From the NCBI RefSeq assembly GCF_003253545.1, contig NZ_QKYV01000008.1, positions 41,288 to 105,287 of the forward strand: DNA of 64,000 nucleotides, written 5' to 3'. This document shows, in pieces, positions 55,863 through 63,946 of the stretch (the first letter of the stretch is position 1; each line of letters opens with the position of its first letter). The notes under the pieces were generated by a model. It made no database searches and had not been told where the DNA came from. It saw nothing but the letters and a program-made list of their open reading frames with translations. Origin of the DNA: Mesonia algae. GTDB lineage: Bacteria > Bacteroidota > Bacteroidia > Flavobacteriales > Flavobacteriaceae. Position numbers and translations under genes: made by a program.

Positions 55863-56744
55863 ATGAAACCATTTTTTACTCTTTTAATAGCTTTATTTTT
55901 ATTTAATTTATCGAACGCTCAAGAAAATTATTCTTACCAAGGAAAAGAATATTCACTTATAAAAACGGTAGATGGAGAGCTCGATTTATTGTATAATATT
56001 ATTGATGGCGAGTATCGTTATTTCATTTCTAGAAATGAGAATTTAGAAGAGCTTATCAATACAAAGGAAAATGGGAAATATGCAGAGCAATATAAAACTA
56101 CCTTACAAACCTTTACCAATGATGAAAATATCTCTACACAGCGTGTAAATCTTACGTTATCGAGTTTACAAGAGTTCATTATTACATACAATACATTAAA
56201 GGACGACGATTTTGAGGACCCTAGAAAACAAATTAGTGTCAACTCACGTTTGGGCTTCTTTGGCGGGATTACCAATTTAGTATATACCGCAAATCCCGGA
56301 AATGAAACAGCTCCTCTTCTTGGTGCAGAATGGGAAATTTACAGTGATGAAACTTTAAAAAGACATTCAGCTTTTGTACAGTTTAGATATGTTTTTGAAT
56401 CGGAAGAATATAAATATTCAGAAGCGCAGATTTCTCTTAATTACCGTTTTAAAATTATTAATTTAAGTGATTTTCATTTTTACGTTGACACGGAATTTAT
56501 CAATCTTAATTTTTACAATGAAAACTATATTATCATAGACACTGAAAACCCTTTGAATAACGAAGAAATTAATAGGAAAGATAGTGAACTTAATTTCCCT
56601 ATAAGTTTTGGAGCTGGAGTCGCGTATAAAATTACTCCCCACGGTTTTTTAACCTTTAGTTATAACGATGTGGTTTCTCTTGCTGAAGATACTAATGGAG
56701 AATTCCCTATAGATTTTACTTTAGGGTATAAGTTTAAAATGTAA
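55863..56744 (+). CDS. exported beta-barrel-like protein of unknown function
   Basis: 293 residues from the ATG at 55863 with a signal peptide (about 1-19, ending LSNAQ). The C-terminal half alternates polar and hydrophobic residues (SAFVQFRYVFESEEYKYSEA, FHFYVDTEFINLNFYNENYI) and ends LGYKFKM, as outer-membrane strands do. The N-terminal part (ENYSYQGKEYSLIKTVDGEL) is not recognised. A TTG 21 bases upstream overlaps the -7 element and is rejected. Its stop is 4 nt from the convergent TonB_C gene. Confidence 0.65.
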   Translation: MKPFFTLLIALFLFNLSNAQENYSYQGKEYSLIKTVDGELDLLYNIIDGEYRYFISRNENLEELINTKENGKYAEQYKTTLQTFTNDENISTQRVNLTLSSLQEFIITYNTLKDDDFEDPRKQISVNSRLGFFGGITNLVYTANPGNETAPLLGAEWEIYSDETLKRHSAFVQFRYVFESEEYKYSEAQISLNYRFKIINLSDFHFYVDTEFINLNFYNENYIIIDTENPLNNEEINRKDSELNFPISFGAGVAYKITPHGFLTFSYNDVVSLAEDTNGEFPIDFTLGYKFKM

Positions 56745-56748
56745 TTTT

Positions 56749-57225
56749 TTACTCAGACTGAATAGTTAACGGCAATTGAAAACTTGTATTTACAGGAATT
56801 CCTCGTTTTTGAGCGGGATAAGTTTTAGGTAAATTGGTTACTGCTTTTTCTAACCAACTCTCAAATTCTGGTAATTGTGCCTTTAAATGTTCAGAAGCTT
56901 TCAAAGAGGCTATTTTTACCTCTCCTTTAGCTGAAACTCCTATCACCACCATTACCTTTTCATGAAGATTATCTTGTAAAACAACTTGATGAGTTTCTAA
57001 ATTTTCATAAATGATTTGAGTAAGTCTTTGCTCAAAACAACGTTTTTGTTTTGCTTTTTCGTCACACTTTTCACATTCAGGAAAACTAGGATAAGTTTCC
57101 ACATCATTCCAATTGATGTGCTTTAGTTCTTCTGCTGCAATTTCATCAGAAAAAACCTTCTTAGTTTCCATTTGTTGGCAACCTAAAAGAGAAAAAAATA
57201 AAAATACCCACGTAATCTTATACAT
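56749..57225 (-). CDS. lipoprotein with TonB C-terminal-like domain
   Basis: 158-residue lipoprotein: signal ending SLLGC (Cys at 16). The rest resembles a TonB_C domain with the Bacteroidota-type opening YPSFPECEKCDEKAKQKRCF (about 45-64) and the closing LPKTYPAQKRGIPVNTSFQL (about 132-151). The same Cys-rich pattern (TYPGCDEESNNTIRKQCF) occurs in the M56 protein two genes upstream. It lacks an N-terminal membrane anchor and proline-rich linker, so it is not a standard TonB. It lies 52 nt after the TPR gene and may be part of its operon. Confidence 0.7.
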   Translation of the reverse strand: MYKITWVFLFFSLLGCQQMETKKVFSDEIAAEELKHINWNDVETYPSFPECEKCDEKAKQKRCFEQRLTQIIYENLETHQVVLQDNLHEKVMVVIGVSAKGEVKIASLKASEHLKAQLPEFESWLEKAVTNLPKTYPAQKRGIPVNTSFQLPLTIQSE

Positions 57226-57277
57226 AGGGTAAATGTAAGTAAATCAGCTAAAAAACAAAGAATAGATGTTAAAATTC

Positions 57278-58435
57278 TTAATCTACTTTTTTAGATAGAT
57301 GTTGTTCTTCTTTTAAATCTTTAATTCTTCTATTTGCTAATTCTACAAAGGATTGAGCTCCACTATGGTTCTTAAATTTCTTTACAAATAATTCATAATA
57401 AGAAAGGCGTGTATTTAAATCGGCATAATAATTATCGGCTGCTATCGCCAACTCAAACTGACTTCTCATTTTATTGGGTTCTTCCTCTAAAGCTAAATTA
57501 AAGTAATAAATAGCTTTTTTATAATCCTCTTTACCCTTATAAGTTAAACCTAAAGATTGGTAAGATTCATCTAGTTTGGGTTTACTTAACAACAAAGCCA
57601 TAAGTAAATGTTTCTCTGCTTTGGCTAAATTCTCTCTATGCAAATATAACTTTCCCACATATAAATGAGCTGAAGCGTTTTCTGAATTCAATTTTAAAGC
57701 ATTCAAATAAGCACCAATGGCAGGATTAACAAAACCCTCTTGGTAATAACACATACCTAGTTTTTCAAATACATTTTCAGATGTATATCCCAAACTAATA
57801 ATTTTTTCATAATGCTTTAAAGCGGAAGAATAATTACGCTGGGTATAGGCATTTAGAGCTGAAAGCAATTGCATTTTTATATTCCTAGGATTATTCTCTA
57901 GCCCTCTTAGCGTAAGTTCTTCGGCTTTTTTGAAGTTTTTTTGACTGTAATAATAAGAGGCTAATTGATACAAAGCATGCTGATGAGAAACATCGTATTT
58001 TAAACTTTTTTCAAAATATAGATAAGCCTCAGAATCTTTTAAATTTTGTTTTATTAATCCCAATTGATAATAAAAATCTGGATTTTGAGGATATTGCTGA
58101 ATTAAATCCGTGTAAACACTATCTGCTTTTTGATACTGAAAAGTCCGCCTCAACAATTTACCATAATTAGCTTTTGCAACCACTAAATTAGAATTTTGCT
58201 GAATCGCTTGTTGATAAGCTACAAGTGCTGCATTTAAATTCCCCCTAGCGTTTTGAGCCGAGGCTATTTTTTGATATACACTGGCCAAAATATTTTCTTG
58301 CGCCTCATAGACTTGAATCGCTTTTTGAAAATCGCCCACGCTATATAAACTATCGGCTAAAGCAAGGGTCGAAGTTTGTGCTTCGACCCGCTGAAAAATT
58401 CCTATCAAAATAATTAAACTCAATATTCTTAACAT
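57278..58435 (-). CDS. exported TPR-repeat protein
   Basis: 385 residues with a signal peptide (about 1-19, ending RVEAQ). About nine TPR units follow from residue 30 onward (AYQQAIQQNSNLVVAKANYG, YYQLGLIKQNLKDSEAYLYF, ALNAYTQRNYSSALKHYEKI, IYYFNLALEEEPNK). It is likely a periplasmic scaffold. Its ATG directly follows the M56 stop with no gap, so the two are translated together, which links it to the signalling pair. Confidence 0.82.
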   Translation of the reverse strand: MLRILSLIILIGIFQRVEAQTSTLALADSLYSVGDFQKAIQVYEAQENILASVYQKIASAQNARGNLNAALVAYQQAIQQNSNLVVAKANYGKLLRRTFQYQKADSVYTDLIQQYPQNPDFYYQLGLIKQNLKDSEAYLYFEKSLKYDVSHQHALYQLASYYYSQKNFKKAEELTLRGLENNPRNIKMQLLSALNAYTQRNYSSALKHYEKIISLGYTSENVFEKLGMCYYQEGFVNPAIGAYLNALKLNSENASAHLYVGKLYLHRENLAKAEKHLLMALLLSKPKLDESYQSLGLTYKGKEDYKKAIYYFNLALEEEPNKMRSQFELAIAADNYYADLNTRLSYYELFVKKFKNHSGAQSFVELANRRIKDLKEEQHLSKKVD

Positions 58436-60070
58436 CTAGTCAATTTTAAAAATAATGGGCAAACTATATAAAACATTGACTGGTTGACTGTTTTGTATTC
58501 CTGGTTGCATTTTTGGTAGACTATTTACTACACGCTCTGCTTCTTCTTGTAATTTTGGATGCGGAGCTCTCGCCTGTACATCTTTTATACTACCATCCTT
58601 GGCAATAACAAATCGTACATAAACCCTATTTTCTCCAGTCAAACCAAGTTTTTTCCCTAAACCAACATCAAAATTATTATTTACAAAATCTTTTATTTTA
58701 TCACTAAAACATTGTTTTCTTATTGTATTATTAGATTCTTCATCACAACCAGGATAAGTAGGTACCGTTTCTATAGCTGAAAAAGGAACACCTTCTTCAT
58801 GAGTTGCTGGCGGAGGTGGTGGTGGAAGAAGTGCATTTTTGGTATACTTTCTAAATTCCAAATACTCATCATATGGTATAATTTCAAAATCTTCAATTTT
58901 TTTATCACTATCAACACTATTATTATAATCCTGATAAGTATATTTCATATAAAGCATACTCCTATAATAATTTTCCCGTGAAGGTGTGCTTTTATGAATA
59001 TTAACATCATAAAACTCTTTAGCTATTTCTTTAGTAGTCTTACCATCATTTTTCATTCTCACTAACTCTTCCTGAAGCTCATTTACTAACTGAGCATCTT
59101 CTTGAGATAAATTAGCTGGAGGAGCTGGCGGCGGCGGTGGGTCTGGAAGCTCCGATTGATTGGTTTCTACAGTTTCTTTATTTTCTGTACATGACACATA
59201 AGTGAGCATGGCTGCAATTAGAGGCAAAATAATTAAATACTTTAGCTTTGCTTGCGCAGCTGATTTTGATTTTTGTAACATAACGATTCGTTTTTTGATT
59301 AATGAATGATTAAAAAATTGATTGATGAATGATATTTGATGAGTCCCAAAAGCTACATTAAGTAGACTTTGGTAGTAATTAATTTTTGATGTATTCTGGG
59401 TAACGTGTTCGTCGGCTATAAATTCATGCAGACTTGTTATTTGTTTTTGGTAAGCAAATACCGCAGGATGAAACCAAAACAAGAGTTTTAAAATTTCAAA
59501 AAACAATAAATCAAGACTATGATTTTGCGTTACGTGAACCCATTCGTGCTGCAAAATATGTTGTCTTTCTTTTTCCTTAATCTCACTACCTATAAATATT
59601 TGATTGTAGAAGGTACAGGCAATTCTGCTGTTTTTTATTTCGCTATAAAAAATACCGTCTTGTTGTTTTAGGATTCCACTTTGCTTAAATTTTCTAAACT
59701 GATTCCATTTTTTTATCAGAAGTAAGAAAGCGATGCTAAAACCAATTCCGTAAAGAATTAAAAAACCATTTTGCCATAATATTTGGGTCCAATTAATCCC
59801 TTCTAAATTATGGGTCACGGCTTGAGTTTCTTCGGCTGCGACCGCAAAATCACCTAATAAAACGGGTGGTAAATTAATATATGCTGTCCCTGTTGAGTCT
59901 TTTGGTCTTAAAAAATCTAAGGTTATGAATGGCAACAGCAAGGCTAAACACGGCGTTAATAGTAAATAGAGGCGATTGTAGTCAAAAAAAGTTTCCTTTT
60001 TTAAAAACAATAGGTAAGCCACATAAAAGACCGCTAAGAATAAACTGAATTGTACTATATATAATCCCAT
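58436..60070 (-). CDS. BlaR1/M56-family sensor metallopeptidase with TonB_C domain
   Basis: 544-residue membrane protein. Hydrophobic segments lie at about 1-20, 35-52, 100-120 and 278-294. The M56 zinc site is His175-Glu176-x-x-His179 (LQHEWVHVTQ) with the acidic ligand region EFIADE (about 216-221). A proline-rich periplasmic linker (about 309-319, PDPPPPPAPP) and another at about 414-424 lead to a C-terminal TonB_C domain (about 430-544). BlaR1 homologues sense an external signal and then cause cleavage of BlaI. Here the sensor is a TonB-like domain rather than a penicillin-binding one, so the signal is unknown. It is 1 nt after blaI. Confidence 0.85.
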   Translation of the reverse strand: MGLYIVQFSLFLAVFYVAYLLFLKKETFFDYNRLYLLLTPCLALLLPFITLDFLRPKDSTGTAYINLPPVLLGDFAVAAEETQAVTHNLEGINWTQILWQNGFLILYGIGFSIAFLLLIKKWNQFRKFKQSGILKQQDGIFYSEIKNSRIACTFYNQIFIGSEIKEKERQHILQHEWVHVTQNHSLDLLFFEILKLLFWFHPAVFAYQKQITSLHEFIADEHVTQNTSKINYYQSLLNVAFGTHQISFINQFFNHSLIKKRIVMLQKSKSAAQAKLKYLIILPLIAAMLTYVSCTENKETVETNQSELPDPPPPPAPPANLSQEDAQLVNELQEELVRMKNDGKTTKEIAKEFYDVNIHKSTPSRENYYRSMLYMKYTYQDYNNSVDSDKKIEDFEIIPYDEYLEFRKYTKNALLPPPPPPATHEEGVPFSAIETVPTYPGCDEESNNTIRKQCFSDKIKDFVNNNFDVGLGKKLGLTGENRVYVRFVIAKDGSIKDVQARAPHPKLQEEAERVVNSLPKMQPGIQNSQPVNVLYSLPIIFKID

Positions 60071-60071
60071 C

Positions 60072-60431
60072 TTATTGTTTTTTATTAATTTCTTTTAAAA
60101 TCTCCTCCAGTTCTGCGGTGCTCATATCATTTTTCTTTACAAAAAAGGAAAGCATACTCTTCATAGAGCCATCAAAATAATTATTCATAAGCTTGGTCAT
60201 AGAAAATTTGCTGTAACTATCTTTTTTAACCAACGGAAAATAATGATGCCCTCTCCCTACTTTTTTATACCCCACAAAACCTTTACTTTCTAAAATTCTT
60301 ACAATCGTAGAAACTGTGTTATAAGCGGGTTTTGGTTTTGGCATCTCCTCTATAATAGATGCCACATTCGCTTCTTCTAATTTCCATAGTTGTTGCATTA
60401 CCTCTTCTTCAGCCTTGGTCAATTCTTTCAT
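60072..60431 (-). CDS. blaI: BlaI/MecI-family transcriptional repressor
   Basis: 119-residue winged-helix repressor of the BlaI/MecI family, which binds tandem dyads as dimers and is released by proteolysis. It opens MKELTKAEEEVMQQLWKLEE and contains PKPAYNTVSTIVRILESKGF (about 32-51, recognition helix) and YKKVGRGHHYFPLVKKD (about 55-71), where the usual cleavage site lies. It is the first gene of an operon with the M56 peptidase. No beta-lactamase gene is present. Candidate operators are at 60520-60553. Confidence 0.9.
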   Translation of the reverse strand: MKELTKAEEEVMQQLWKLEEANVASIIEEMPKPKPAYNTVSTIVRILESKGFVGYKKVGRGHHYFPLVKKDSYSKFSMTKLMNNYFDGSMKSMLSFFVKKNDMSTAELEEILKEINKKQ

Positions 60432-60512
60432 ATAGCAGTTTTTTCTTAAAAAGTTATTTTTAATTCAGTAAAAAATATACCTTTCTGATTCATTCAAATT
60501 ATAATGAATATT

Positions 60513-60520
60513 CAAATATA
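60513..60520 (-). promoter_or_regulatory. -7 element candidate for blaI
   Basis: TATATTTG on the minus strand matches TAnnTTTG. It abuts the first operator dyad, so a bound repressor would block it. The leader would be about 80 nt. No -33 TTG was found. Confidence 0.45.
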
Positions 60521-60553
60521 ACTAAATTTTTAGTTTAAACTAATTTCTTAGTT
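60520..60553. promoter_or_regulatory. tandem dyad, candidate BlaI operator
   Basis: Two identical 16-bp half-site pairs, AACTAA-N4-TTAGTT, at 60520-60535 and 60538-60553. The starts are 18 nt apart. The internal TTAGTT-TA-AACTAA is itself a dyad. Tandem palindromes of this size are how BlaI and MecI bind DNA. The position, next to the blaI -7 element and 12 nt before the DUF456 start, would let one repressor control both directions. Confidence 0.6.
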
Positions 60554-60565
60554 GATAATTTAATC

Positions 60566-61069
60566 ATGGATTTAATTTTACTTCTTCTTGGGTTTATTTT
60601 ATGTGTAGTAGGAATCGTAGGAACTTTTCTTCCTGCTTTACCCGGTATTTCATTAAGTTGGTTAGGTATTTTGATGATCTACCTTACCTCTGTAGTAGAA
60701 ATTAATTATGTCTTGTTAACGATAACTTTTATAATTGCTATTTTAATCATCGTCTTAGATTATGTCATTCCTGCTGCAGGAACCAAAAGATTTGGAGGAA
60801 GTAAAGCCGCAGCAATCGGCACCACTGTGGGGCTTATTGTTGGTATCCTCGCTCCTATACCATTCGGTTTTCTTATTGGTCCGTTTCTAGGTGCATTTCT
60901 AGGCGAAATTATCTTTAATAAACAAAGCAATACTCAAAAAGCACTTCGAGCAGCTACAGGATCTTTTTTAGGATTTTTAGCCTCTACCTTTGTCAGTTTC
61001 TTTACTGCCTGCGTATATTTGGGGATATTTATTACAATTTTCATTAAAAACTTCCAATCCTTTTTTTAA
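60566..61069 (+). CDS. DUF456 membrane protein
   Basis: 167-residue protein of about four hydrophobic segments, nearly all membrane. GFILCVVGIVGTFLPALPGI and FGFLIGPFLGAFLGEIIFNK are typical of DUF456. Function unknown. The tandem AACTAA dyads lie 12 nt upstream of the start, so it is probably under BlaI control. Its stop is 1 nt before the hydratase ATG, so the two genes form an operon. Confidence 0.8.
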   Translation: MDLILLLLGFILCVVGIVGTFLPALPGISLSWLGILMIYLTSVVEINYVLLTITFIIAILIIVLDYVIPAAGTKRFGGSKAAAIGTTVGLIVGILAPIPFGFLIGPFLGAFLGEIIFNKQSNTQKALRAATGSFLGFLASTFVSFFTACVYLGIFITIFIKNFQSFF

Positions 61070-61070
61070 T

Positions 61071-61844
61071 ATGACACATCAGGAAATTGCAGCCATTTTA
61101 TTACAAGCCGAAATTACTCAAAAAGCTTGCGATCCCATTCGTAGCCATTTAAAAGAACTCGATTTGGAGTCTGCCTATAAAATTCAAAAAATAAATGTAG
61201 ATCAGAAAATAGCTAAAGGCGGAATTGAGATTGGTAAAAAAATTGGACTTACTTCTTTTAAAGTACAAGAACAGTTAGGAGTAGATCAACCCGATTTTGG
61301 AGTTTTGCTTCAGCATATGCAATTTCAACAAGGTGAAAATCTCGCTTTCGCGGAATTGATGCAACCCAAAGCTGAAGCTGAAATTGCTTTTATTTTAAAG
61401 GAAGATTTAAAAGGCAAAAATATCACTATTGAAGATGTGATTTTGGCGACAGATTACATCACGTCTGCCATAGAAATTGTAGGGAGTAGGATTAAAGATT
61501 GGAACATTAAGATAACCGATACCATTGCAGATAACGCCTCTTCGAGTCATTTTATATTAGGAACAAAAAAAGCTAACGTTCAAGAGATTGATTTAGAAAA
61601 TAATAAAATGCAGCTCTTTGTGAACGATCAATTGGTATCTGAAGGAGATGGGACTTCTTGCATGGGCAATCCCTTAAATTCGGTAGTTTGGTTAGCTAAT
61701 AAAATGAATGATTTAGGCAATCCACTTAAAAAAGGAGAAATTATCCTTTCTGGAGCATTGGGACCCATGGTAAACCTAAACCCTTCCGATAAGGTTAAAG
61801 CAAGCATTGAAGGCTTGGGAAATATTGATTTTCTAGTGGATTAA
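61071..61844 (+). CDS. 2-keto-4-pentenoate hydratase / fumarylacetoacetase-fold protein
   Basis: 257-residue enzyme of the MhpD/FAH group. GIEIGKKIGLTSFKVQEQLG (about 52-71), the acidic FAELMQPKAEAEIAFILK (about 95-112, metal ligands) and FILGTKKA mark the hydratase branch. The family hydrates 2-hydroxypentadienoate and related compounds in aromatic breakdown, but no such pathway is nearby. The ATG is 1 nt after the DUF456 stop. A longer frame from 60990 lies inside DUF456 and is rejected. Confidence 0.85.
   Translation: MTHQEIAAILLQAEITQKACDPIRSHLKELDLESAYKIQKINVDQKIAKGGIEIGKKIGLTSFKVQEQLGVDQPDFGVLLQHMQFQQGENLAFAELMQPKAEAEIAFILKEDLKGKNITIEDVILATDYITSAIEIVGSRIKDWNIKITDTIADNASSSHFILGTKKANVQEIDLENNKMQLFVNDQLVSEGDGTSCMGNPLNSVVWLANKMNDLGNPLKKGEIILSGALGPMVNLNPSDKVKASIEGLGNIDFLVD
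61344..61355 (+). repeat. copy of dispersed palindromic motif (GCTTTCGCGGAA)
   Basis: Inside the hydratase gene, encoding Ala-Phe-Ala-Glu. Confidence 0.5.
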
Positions 61845-61855
61845 ATCAATAAATT

Positions 61856-62407
61856 TTATAACCAAGTTACTTTATCATCTATAGGTTGACGATTTCCTTT
61901 TGAAATTTGTCCCTCAAAATTTCCTACATAAAAAAAGCCTAAACACTTTTCTTCTTTTTTCATAGGAAGAAATTTAGGCATCTGTTCTATTAAGGATGGT
62001 GAACTCCAGTACCCGCCTAAACCTAGTTCAGTTGTCATTAACCACATATTTTGAACCGCCATGGCGGTTGCGGCTATTTCTTCCCATTCAGGAACTCTTT
62101 CTTTTTCATCTCGATGCATACAAATCACGATCACGTGACTTGCTTGAGCTGGTTTAGATTTAATTTTTTCATATTTAAACTCAGAAAATGCCTCGGCACT
62201 TTCTTTGTAAGCCTTTGCTAAAAAATCACCTAACTCCCTTAGTTTATCATCAGTTATGACATAGAATCGCCATGGTTCAGTTTTTCGATGACTCGGAGCC
62301 CAATTGGCAGCTTCTAACAGCTGATTTATTTGTTCTTTTGTTACTTTATCAGAAGTATATTGTGCAGGAAAAACAGATCTTCTTTCCTTTATAGTTTTTA
62401 AAATCAT
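61856..62407 (-). CDS. nitroreductase-family FMN oxidoreductase
   Basis: 183-residue flavoprotein of the nitroreductase fold. It contains ERRSVFPAQYTSDKVTKEQI, LLEAANWAPSHRKTEPWRFY (FMN-binding region, about 31-50) and GLGGYWSSPSLIEQMP. A homodimeric NAD(P)H-dependent enzyme is expected, close to the YdjA type by length. Its ATG is 1 nt after the aminotransferase stop, suggesting an operon. Confidence 0.9.
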   Translation of the reverse strand: MILKTIKERRSVFPAQYTSDKVTKEQINQLLEAANWAPSHRKTEPWRFYVITDDKLRELGDFLAKAYKESAEAFSEFKYEKIKSKPAQASHVIVICMHRDEKERVPEWEEIAATAMAVQNMWLMTTELGLGGYWSSPSLIEQMPKFLPMKKEEKCLGFFYVGNFEGQISKGNRQPIDDKVTWL

Positions 62408-62408
62408 C

Positions 62409-63548
62409 CTAATTAAATATCTTTTTAATTACATTAGAAATTCTATTTCGATCTTCATCAGTCAAATTCGATCCAGAAGGCAAACATAAGCCTTCATTAA
62501 ATAAAGATTCAGCTACATTTCCTCCATAATAAGGGGAATCTTTAAAAATGGGTTGCATATGCATAGGTTTCCATAAAGGCCTACATTCTATATTTTCTTT
62601 TTCAAAAGCCAACCTTAAATCTTCTCGAGTAATTCCATTTGTCAATTCTGGATTTACCTTAATAGCACTTAACCAATGATTCGAATAGAAATCAGCATTG
62701 GGTTCTTCGAAAACTTGAATTCCTTCAATTGAAGCAAATAGATCTTTATAAAAGAAATGCATTTTTCTACGTAATGCAATGTGCTCTTCAAGAACTTCCA
62801 TTTGCCCTCTACCAATTCCCGCTGAAATATTACTTAACCTATAATTATAACCAATATGACTATGTTGATAGTGAGGAGCGTCATCTCTAGACTGAGTGGC
62901 ATAAAACACAGCTTTTTTCTTTGTTTCCTCGGAAGAACAAACCAATGCTCCTCCTCCACTTGTGGTAATTATTTTATTTCCATTAAAAGATAAAATACCA
63001 AAGTTGGAGAAAGTTCCACATTTTTGATTTTTATATGTAGATCCCAACGCTTCTGCAGCATCTTCAATTACTGGAATATCATACTGTGTGGAAAGTTCCA
63101 TAATATCATCCATTAAAGCAGGCATTCCATACAAGTGAACTACAATAATAGCTTTTGGTTTTTTTCCTAGTTCAATTCTAGTCTCTATCGCCTTTTTTAA
63201 AGCAATAGGACACATATTCCAGGTTTGTTTTTCACTATCAATAAATACGGGTTTCGCTCCTTGATAAGTAATTGGATTAGCTGAAGCGGAAAACGTAAAA
63301 GATTGGCAGACTACTTCATCTCCTAAACCAACACCTAATTGAATTAATGCTAAATGAATTGCTGCAGTTCCACTACTTAATGCCGCTACTTCTTTACCAT
63401 TTCCTATAAAATCTTTTAAATCCTGTTCAAAACCATTTACATTAGGGCCTAGAGGCGCAATCCAATTTTCATCAAAAGCGGTATTAATATATTTAATTTC
63501 GTTTCCGCCCATATGCGGAGAAGACAACCAAATTTTAGATAAATTCAT
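62409..63548 (-). CDS. DegT/DnrJ/EryC1/StrS sugar aminotransferase
   Basis: PLP-dependent aminotransferase that makes amino sugars for surface glycans. The 379 residues open KIWLSSPHMGGNEIKYINTA and contain ALSSGTAAIHLALIQLGVG (about 56-74), VIEDAAEALGS (about 160-170) and the PLP-lysine motif SFNGNKIITTSGGG with Lys192. The PglE/PseC-like group is the nearest guess; the exact sugar is unknown. It is the first gene of a two-gene set with the nitroreductase and lies downstream of the rRNA terminator. Confidence 0.9.
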   Translation of the reverse strand: MNLSKIWLSSPHMGGNEIKYINTAFDENWIAPLGPNVNGFEQDLKDFIGNGKEVAALSSGTAAIHLALIQLGVGLGDEVVCQSFTFSASANPITYQGAKPVFIDSEKQTWNMCPIALKKAIETRIELGKKPKAIIVVHLYGMPALMDDIMELSTQYDIPVIEDAAEALGSTYKNQKCGTFSNFGILSFNGNKIITTSGGGALVCSSEETKKKAVFYATQSRDDAPHYQHSHIGYNYRLSNISAGIGRGQMEVLEEHIALRRKMHFFYKDLFASIEGIQVFEEPNADFYSNHWLSAIKVNPELTNGITREDLRLAFEKENIECRPLWKPMHMQPIFKDSPYYGGNVAESLFNEGLCLPSGSNLTDEDRNRISNVIKKIFN

Positions 63549-63577
63549 TACTGAAGTATTATAGATCTGAAGAGTAA

Positions 63578-63604
63578 ATTTATTCTATTTCTTTTAGAAT
63601 AAAT
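63578..63604 (-). promoter_or_regulatory. 10-bp inverted repeat in the aminotransferase leader
   Basis: ATTTATTCTA (63578-63587) and TAGAATAAAT (63595-63604) pair perfectly around a 7-nt loop, about 30 nt upstream of the ATG. All A/T apart from one pair, so only a weak stem; it could be an operator. Confidence 0.3.
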
Positions 63605-63641
63605 CATAAGAATAAGATTTAATTTACTTTTAAAAAAAGAG

Positions 63642-63679
63642 TAAAAAAAAACCCTCCACTTGTATCAAGTGAAGGGTTT
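63642..63679 (-). terminator. terminator of the rRNA operon
   Basis: ACCCT(C)CACTTG (63651-63662) pairs with CAAGTG(A)AGGGT (63666-63677), one mismatch, 3-nt loop. On the minus strand a run of nine T follows. It lies about 30 nt past the 5S gene. Confidence 0.88.
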
Positions 63680-63684
63680 ATAAA

Positions 63685-63700
63685 CTTACCATTTGGTAAG
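63685..63700 (-). promoter_or_regulatory. short stem-loop directly downstream of 5S rRNA
   Basis: CTTACC (63685-63690) and GGTAAG (63695-63700) around a 4-nt loop. Probably part of the 3' end processing of pre-5S; inference from place. Confidence 0.4.
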
Positions 63701-63705
63701 TAAAA

Positions 63706-63812
<107 letters not shown>

Positions 63813-63924
63813 AATCGGTGATAACTGTTCTTCTATTAAAAAAAACAACCATCTAATAAGTTAACATATTGAAAAAATAAATAATACTTTGAGGGTAAAT
63901 ATACATAGCAATAGGATTTCACCT

Positions 63925-63942
63925 CCCCCGGTTGCCCGGGGG
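63925..63942 (-). promoter_or_regulatory. GC-only hairpin in the 23S-5S spacer
   Basis: CCCCCGG (63925-63931) pairs with CCGGGGG (63936-63942), 4-nt loop. Strikingly GC-rich in AT-rich DNA. Probably a processing or stabilising stem for pre-rRNA. Confidence 0.45.
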
Positions 63943-63946
63943 AAGA

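Noticed and set aside
60072..60431. BlaI and M56 as a beta-lactam resistance locus
   Set aside because: No beta-lactamase or penicillin-binding gene is nearby, and the M56 protein has a TonB_C domain in place of a penicillin sensor.
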